Shown: one piece after another, positions 4,391 through 7,946 of the stretch
Position numbering within the stretch: position 1 is the first letter of the stretch
How the letters are laid out: each line of letters begins with the position of its first letter
Assembly: GCA_934486735.1 (NCBI GenBank)
Contig: CAKSQL010000053.1
Location: forward strand, 1-7,946
Direction of reading: 5' to 3'
From: an uncultured Clostridia bacterium
GTDB taxonomy: Bacteria > Bacillota > Clostridia > UBA1381
Length of the DNA stretch: 7,946 nucleotides
Position numbers and translations under genes: made by a program
Notes under the pieces: generated by a model
Seen by the model: the letters and a program-made list of their open reading frames with translations, nothing else
Databases searched by the model: none
What the model was told of the DNA's origin: nothing

Positions 4391-6628
4391 GTGGAAAGAA
4401 AAGAAAAAATTTTATCATATATAAAAAGCAGCGGATATGTTCCACTCAAAATAGGCGAACTTATGGCGGTCTTGTGTGTGCCGGTTGAGGATGAAACAGA
4501 GTTTGCCGCATTGCTTGACGAGCTTGTCGGTGAAGGGAAAATAATCAAAACAAAGCGCGGACGGTTTGAATCGAGCAGAGGCGGACGTGTTGTGTGCGGC
4601 ACGCTGTCGTGCAGCGCTCATGGTTTTTATGCTTTTCTCACTCCGGACGATGAGGGTGAAAAGGATGTATATATAAAAGGTGAATATTTGGCAGGGGCTT
4701 TGCATGGAGACTATGTTTCGGCAGTCATAGACTGCGAGGATTCCCAAAACGGCAGGGCAGATGGGCATGTGCTTAAAATATTGAAACATGCAAATGAAAA
4801 CATATTCGGCGTGATAAAAAAGAAAAAGAAAGATTACTATGAAATCCGCCCCGACTCGCCGAAAATATATTCCAATGTGGCGGTTGCGGAGGAAAATCTG
4901 GCAGGCGCAGAGCTTGGTGAGCGTGTCGTTGTGCGGATAACCGATTTTTCGGCGTCCCACCCGACGGGGGTTGTAATAAAACGTCTCGGCAGTGCGGACG
5001 ACTTAAAAAGTAATATCGAAGCGATTTTGTTTTTGGAAAATATTCAAAGCAATTTTGAACAGGAGACAATTTCCGAGGCGGAGCAAACTCCGGCGGAGGT
5101 GAGCGATAAGGAGCTTGAGGGCAGGCTTGACCTGCGCGATAAGCTTATATTTACAATTGACGGAGACGATGCACGTGATTTTGATGACGCGGTTTCTCTT
5201 GAAATTTTGAAAAACGGCAGGCGAAGATTGGGAGTGCATATCGCGGATGTTACGCACTATGTAAAACCCGGTTCGGCTCTCGATCGCGAGGCGTTCGAAC
5301 GCGGAACGAGTATATATCTGCCGGACAGGGTTATTCCAATGCTGCCCAAGAAGCTTTCAAACGGCATATGCAGCCTAAACCCCGATGTCGATAGGCTGAC
5401 CTTGAGCGTGTTTATGGAGTTTTCCAAAAGCGGCAGGCTCATGGCGCATGAACTTCACAAAAGCGTCATTCATTCGTGTGAACGTATGACGTATAATAAT
5501 GTAACAAAATTGCTGACAAATCCGACTCCGGAACTGACCACGAGATATAAGCGCTTGCTGCCGACGATTAAAAGGATGGAAAATCTTGCGATGACGCTGA
5601 GAGAAAAGCGCATGGAACGCGGGAGCATTGATTTTGATTTCCCGGAGTCGAAAATAACAGTCGGCACTGACGGATTACCAACGAATATAGTACGCGAAAA
5701 AGCGGGAATATCAAATAAAATCATAGAGGAATTTATGCTTGCTGCGAATGAAACGGTTGCGGAATATGCATTTTGGTCGGAAATTCCGTTTGTTTATCGA
5801 GTGCATGAACCGCCGACAACCGAGAATATGCGCGATTTTTCGAGATTTGTTTCGGCATTTGGTTTGGGCATAAAAGAAAAGTTCAGCGATTCCGAGCCGA
5901 TACATCCGAAAGCATTGCAGCAGGTCTTGAGTGCGGCATCGGGCATGGAGGAGGAACATATGATTTCGGTCTATGCCCTCCGCTCGCTTATGAAAGCCGA
6001 ATATAAGCCGGAGAACCTCGGACATTTCGGACTGGCTGCAAAGTACTATTGCCATTTCACATCTCCGATTCGGCGCTATCCCGATCTTGCGATTCATCGG
6101 ATTCTGAAAGCTTTTATAAGCGGAAAAAATGTTGAAAATTATTCGGCGTTTGCAGCAGAGGCAGCAAAGCATTCAAGTGATGCCGAACGAAGCGCACAGT
6201 CGGTTGAGCGCGAGGTGTGCGATTTGATGAAAACCTATTATATGTCTAAATATATAGGCTATATATATGAAGCGAAAATTTCGTCGGTGACCGATTTCGG
6301 GATTTTTGCCGAGCTTGAAAATACCATTGAGGGCATGATTCGCCCGGAAAACTTAAAGGACGATTTTTATGAATTTGATTCGGAAAAGCGGATTTTTACC
6401 GGCAGACGCGGCGGTAAAGTTTATAAAATAGGCGATGCGATAGAGATAGCGGTTGCAAGATGTGACCTTTTGACTCGGTGCATTGAATTTATCCCGGCAG
6501 AGAATGCAACTATGGCGGATATAGACGCATTGCAAAAGAAAGCGTTCAAAAAACGGCGCGAGACCGATAAAAAGATTAAAGCTTTTTCGGGAAGAAAACA
6601 AAGACGCAGGAAAAAGCGGCGCAGATAA
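4391..6628 (+). CDS. rnr: ribonuclease R (RNB-family 3'-5' exoribonuclease)
   Basis: This 745-residue processive exoribonuclease degrades structured RNA from the 3' end to mononucleotides and takes part in rRNA and tmRNA quality control in the cytosol. Domain order is N-terminal winged-helix-like region (1-60), cold-shock OB domains (about 65-215), RNB domain from about 245, S1 domain (about 620-705) and a basic tail ending in KQRRRKKRRR. The catalytic block DGDDARDFDD spans residues 257-266 and supplies the metal-binding aspartates. HFTSPIRRYPDL near residue 555 is the second family signature. The start is the GTG at 4391, because AAGGCGGTGA, nearly a full anti-SD match, sits at 4377-4386; an in-frame ATG at 4364 has no ribosome site. 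Length and motifs are normal. The next gene is 23 bases away, suggesting one transcript. In many Firmicutes smpB follows rnr; here it does not. Confidence 0.96.
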   Translation: MERKEKILSYIKSSGYVPLKIGELMAVLCVPVEDETEFAALLDELVGEGKIIKTKRGRFESSRGGRVVCGTLSCSAHGFYAFLTPDDEGEKDVYIKGEYLAGALHGDYVSAVIDCEDSQNGRADGHVLKILKHANENIFGVIKKKKKDYYEIRPDSPKIYSNVAVAEENLAGAELGERVVVRITDFSASHPTGVVIKRLGSADDLKSNIEAILFLENIQSNFEQETISEAEQTPAEVSDKELEGRLDLRDKLIFTIDGDDARDFDDAVSLEILKNGRRRLGVHIADVTHYVKPGSALDREAFERGTSIYLPDRVIPMLPKKLSNGICSLNPDVDRLTLSVFMEFSKSGRLMAHELHKSVIHSCERMTYNNVTKLLTNPTPELTTRYKRLLPTIKRMENLAMTLREKRMERGSIDFDFPESKITVGTDGLPTNIVREKAGISNKIIEEFMLAANETVAEYAFWSEIPFVYRVHEPPTTENMRDFSRFVSAFGLGIKEKFSDSEPIHPKALQQVLSAASGMEEEHMISVYALRSLMKAEYKPENLGHFGLAAKYYCHFTSPIRRYPDLAIHRILKAFISGKNVENYSAFAAEAAKHSSDAERSAQSVEREVCDLMKTYYMSKYIGYIYEAKISSVTDFGIFAELENTIEGMIRPENLKDDFYEFDSEKRIFTGRRGGKVYKIGDAIEIAVARCDLLTRCIEFIPAENATMADIDALQKKAFKKRRETDKKIKAFSGRKQRRRKKRRR

Positions 6629-6651
6629 AATCAAAAAGGGGTATATGTTGA

Positions 6652-7788
6652 ATGAACGATTTTGAATTGATTGTCCCGACGCTTTTCGGGACAGAAAGCT
6701 TTGTCGTACGAGAGCTGAAAAGACTGGGCTATTGCGATACGGCGGTGGAGGACGGACGAGTTACATTTCGCGGCGGCGCGGAGGCGATATGCCGCTCGAA
6801 TATTTGGCTCAGATGCGGAGAACGCGTTCTGATTAAGGCGGCAGAGTTTGAGGCACTGTCCTTTGATGAACTTTTCGAAAAAACAAAGGCGGTCGACTGG
6901 AGTCGATGGATTCCGAAAAACGGTGCGTTCCCGGTGAAGGGCTTTTGTCTGAAATCTCAGCTGGCAAGTATACGCGACTGCCAGGCTATCATAAAAAAGG
7001 CTGTGGCGGATTCACTTGCGGCAAGTTATGGCATGACGACCCAACTGCCCGAGGACGAGGAAGTGTATCAGATTCAGTTTTCCGTAATGAAGGACAGAGT
7101 CACTCTCATGATTGATACCTCGGGAGACGGCTTGCACAAACGCGGATATCGGCGAAATGCAAACGCTGCGCCGCTCAAGGAAACGATTGCTGCGGCGATG
7201 ATAATGCTGAGCTATTGGAAATTTGAATATCCGCTGGCAGACCCGTTCTGCGGCTCGGGAACGATTCCGATAGAAGCGGCGATGTTTAAACGCTCGATTG
7301 CCCCGGGACTTACAAGAAATTTTTCGGCTCAGAATTTTAAATTTCTGCCGCAAACCTTGTGGGCAGAGGCAAAAGAGGAGGCGCTGAGTTTAAAACGCGA
7401 TTTGCCGCTTGAAATTTATGCCTACGACATAGACCCGGATGCGGTGGAAATCGCTGCCGAGAATGCGCGCATTGCAGGGGTTGCCGACGCAGTGAAGCCG
7501 ATTGTGGCGAAAGCGGAGGATTTTTATTGTGACAAGCAATACGGCTCGGTGATTTGCAATCCGCCGTACGGAGAACGCTTGAGCGATGTTGAAACCTGCG
7601 AAAAACTGTATGCGGAAATAGGAAGAAGTTTTTCAAAGCTTCCCGATTGGTCTTATTATATTATCGCATCCAATGAAAAGTTTGAAAGCCTGTTCGGCAG
7701 ACGCGCGGATAAAAAGAGAAAGCTCTATAATGGGATGATTAAATGCAATATATATCAGTACTTCGGGAAACGACCGCCGAATTTGTAA
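6652..7788 (+). CDS. THUMP-domain class I SAM-dependent rRNA guanine-N2 methyltransferase (RlmL/YpsC-like)
   Basis: This 378-residue protein matches the Bacillus YpsC type, the methyltransferase related to the N-terminal half of E. coli RlmL, which makes m2G2445 in 23S rRNA. Residues 1 to about 160 form the ferredoxin-like plus THUMP RNA-binding part. LHKRGYRRNANAAPLKETIAAAM precedes the Rossmann domain. Motif I is DPFCGSGTIPIEAA (about 198-211), the SAM acidic loop is YDIDPDAVEIAAENAR (about 260-275), and the catalytic motif IV is NPPYGERL (about 303-310). No DNA-target domain is present, so the common label 'N6-adenine DNA methylase' is misleading. The ATG at 6652 has AGGGG ten bases upstream. 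It lies 23 bases after rnr and is probably in the same operon, linking rRNA modification with RNA turnover. The exact methylated base is inferred from the family. Confidence 0.9.
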   Translation: MNDFELIVPTLFGTESFVVRELKRLGYCDTAVEDGRVTFRGGAEAICRSNIWLRCGERVLIKAAEFEALSFDELFEKTKAVDWSRWIPKNGAFPVKGFCLKSQLASIRDCQAIIKKAVADSLAASYGMTTQLPEDEEVYQIQFSVMKDRVTLMIDTSGDGLHKRGYRRNANAAPLKETIAAAMIMLSYWKFEYPLADPFCGSGTIPIEAAMFKRSIAPGLTRNFSAQNFKFLPQTLWAEAKEEALSLKRDLPLEIYAYDIDPDAVEIAAENARIAGVADAVKPIVAKAEDFYCDKQYGSVICNPPYGERLSDVETCEKLYAEIGRSFSKLPDWSYYIIASNEKFESLFGRRADKKRKLYNGMIKCNIYQYFGKRPPNL

Positions 7789-7913
7789 TGTGATAAATTT
7801 GCTTGAAAATGTATAAGAAATAATTTGATTGTCAAAAATAGCATAAAGAGGGATGAAAACGGGGAAGCGGGTAGTGATAAAGTAACAAAAGCAAAAAAAG
7901 TCGAAAAAAAGTA

Positions 7914-7942
7914 TTGACAAAGAGGGAGGAATGTAGTAAAAT
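7914..7942 (+). promoter_or_regulatory. SigA-type promoter for a gene beyond the right edge
   Basis: Perfect TTGACA (7914-7919) and TAAAAT (7937-7942), one mismatch from consensus, are separated by exactly 17 bases. The start of transcription would be at about the window end. The region from 7789 to 7913 is AT-rich with no recognisable gene and no clear terminator for the methyltransferase. Confidence 0.8.
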
Positions 7943-7946
7943 AAAT

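Noticed and set aside
4415..4960. 181-codon open frame on the minus strand opposite rnr
   Set aside because: It lies fully antisense to conserved RNase R sequence and has no ribosome site or recognisable domain.
7789..7913. Small gene or terminator after the methyltransferase
   Set aside because: No frame with a ribosome site and no hairpin stronger than five pairs is visible.

Overview
The window looks like a chromosomal housekeeping segment from a low-to-moderate GC Gram-positive anaerobe, most likely class Clostridia (an Oscillospirales/Ruminococcaceae-type gut lineage is my guess). The reasons are strong GGAGG-type ribosome binding sites, SigA-like promoters (TTGACA/TATAAT), the rpsU-yqeY gene pair that is conserved in Firmicutes, a UgtP-type glycolipid glycosyltransferase, and a YpsC/RlmL-type methyltransferase. 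I see no transposase, phage gene, CRISPR array or integrase. The taxon is inferred, not read directly from a marker gene.

Layout. 90-1229 (minus): diacylglycerol glycosyltransferase-like GT28 enzyme. 1230-1445: divergent intergenic region with a consensus plus-strand promoter and a long structured leader. 1446-1970 (plus): a class I glutamine amidotransferase-like protein in which every expected catalytic residue is replaced. 1996-2082: structured leader RNA, copy 1. 2080-2628: hpt. 2710-3051: HIT-family hydrolase. 3170-3199: strong promoter. 3293-3469: rpsU. 3567-3645: structured leader RNA, copy 2. 3643-4086: yqeY. 4182-4256: tRNA-Thr(CGT). 4391-6628: RNase R, preceded by a possible 8-codon leader peptide. 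6652-7788: THUMP-domain rRNA methyltransferase. 7914-7942: promoter for a gene beyond the right edge. No gene-free stretch exceeds 300 bases.

The genes are mostly translation and RNA-metabolism functions (S21, YqeY, tRNA-Thr, RNase R, rRNA methyltransferase) next to purine salvage (Hpt) and a nucleotide-phosphoramidate hydrolase (HIT).

The most interesting signal is not a protein. The leaders of hpt and yqeY carry two copies of the same element, ending at exactly the same distance from the start codon. Each copy has a hairpin whose stem differs in sequence but is perfectly paired in both, an identical CCCTGC in the loop, and a near-identical downstream segment whose GC(A/G)GGG can pair with that loop. 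This is the pattern expected of a conserved loop-loop or pseudoknotted cis-regulatory RNA. I do not recognise it as a known riboswitch or leader family. Second in interest is the amidotransferase-like pseudoenzyme beside hpt.
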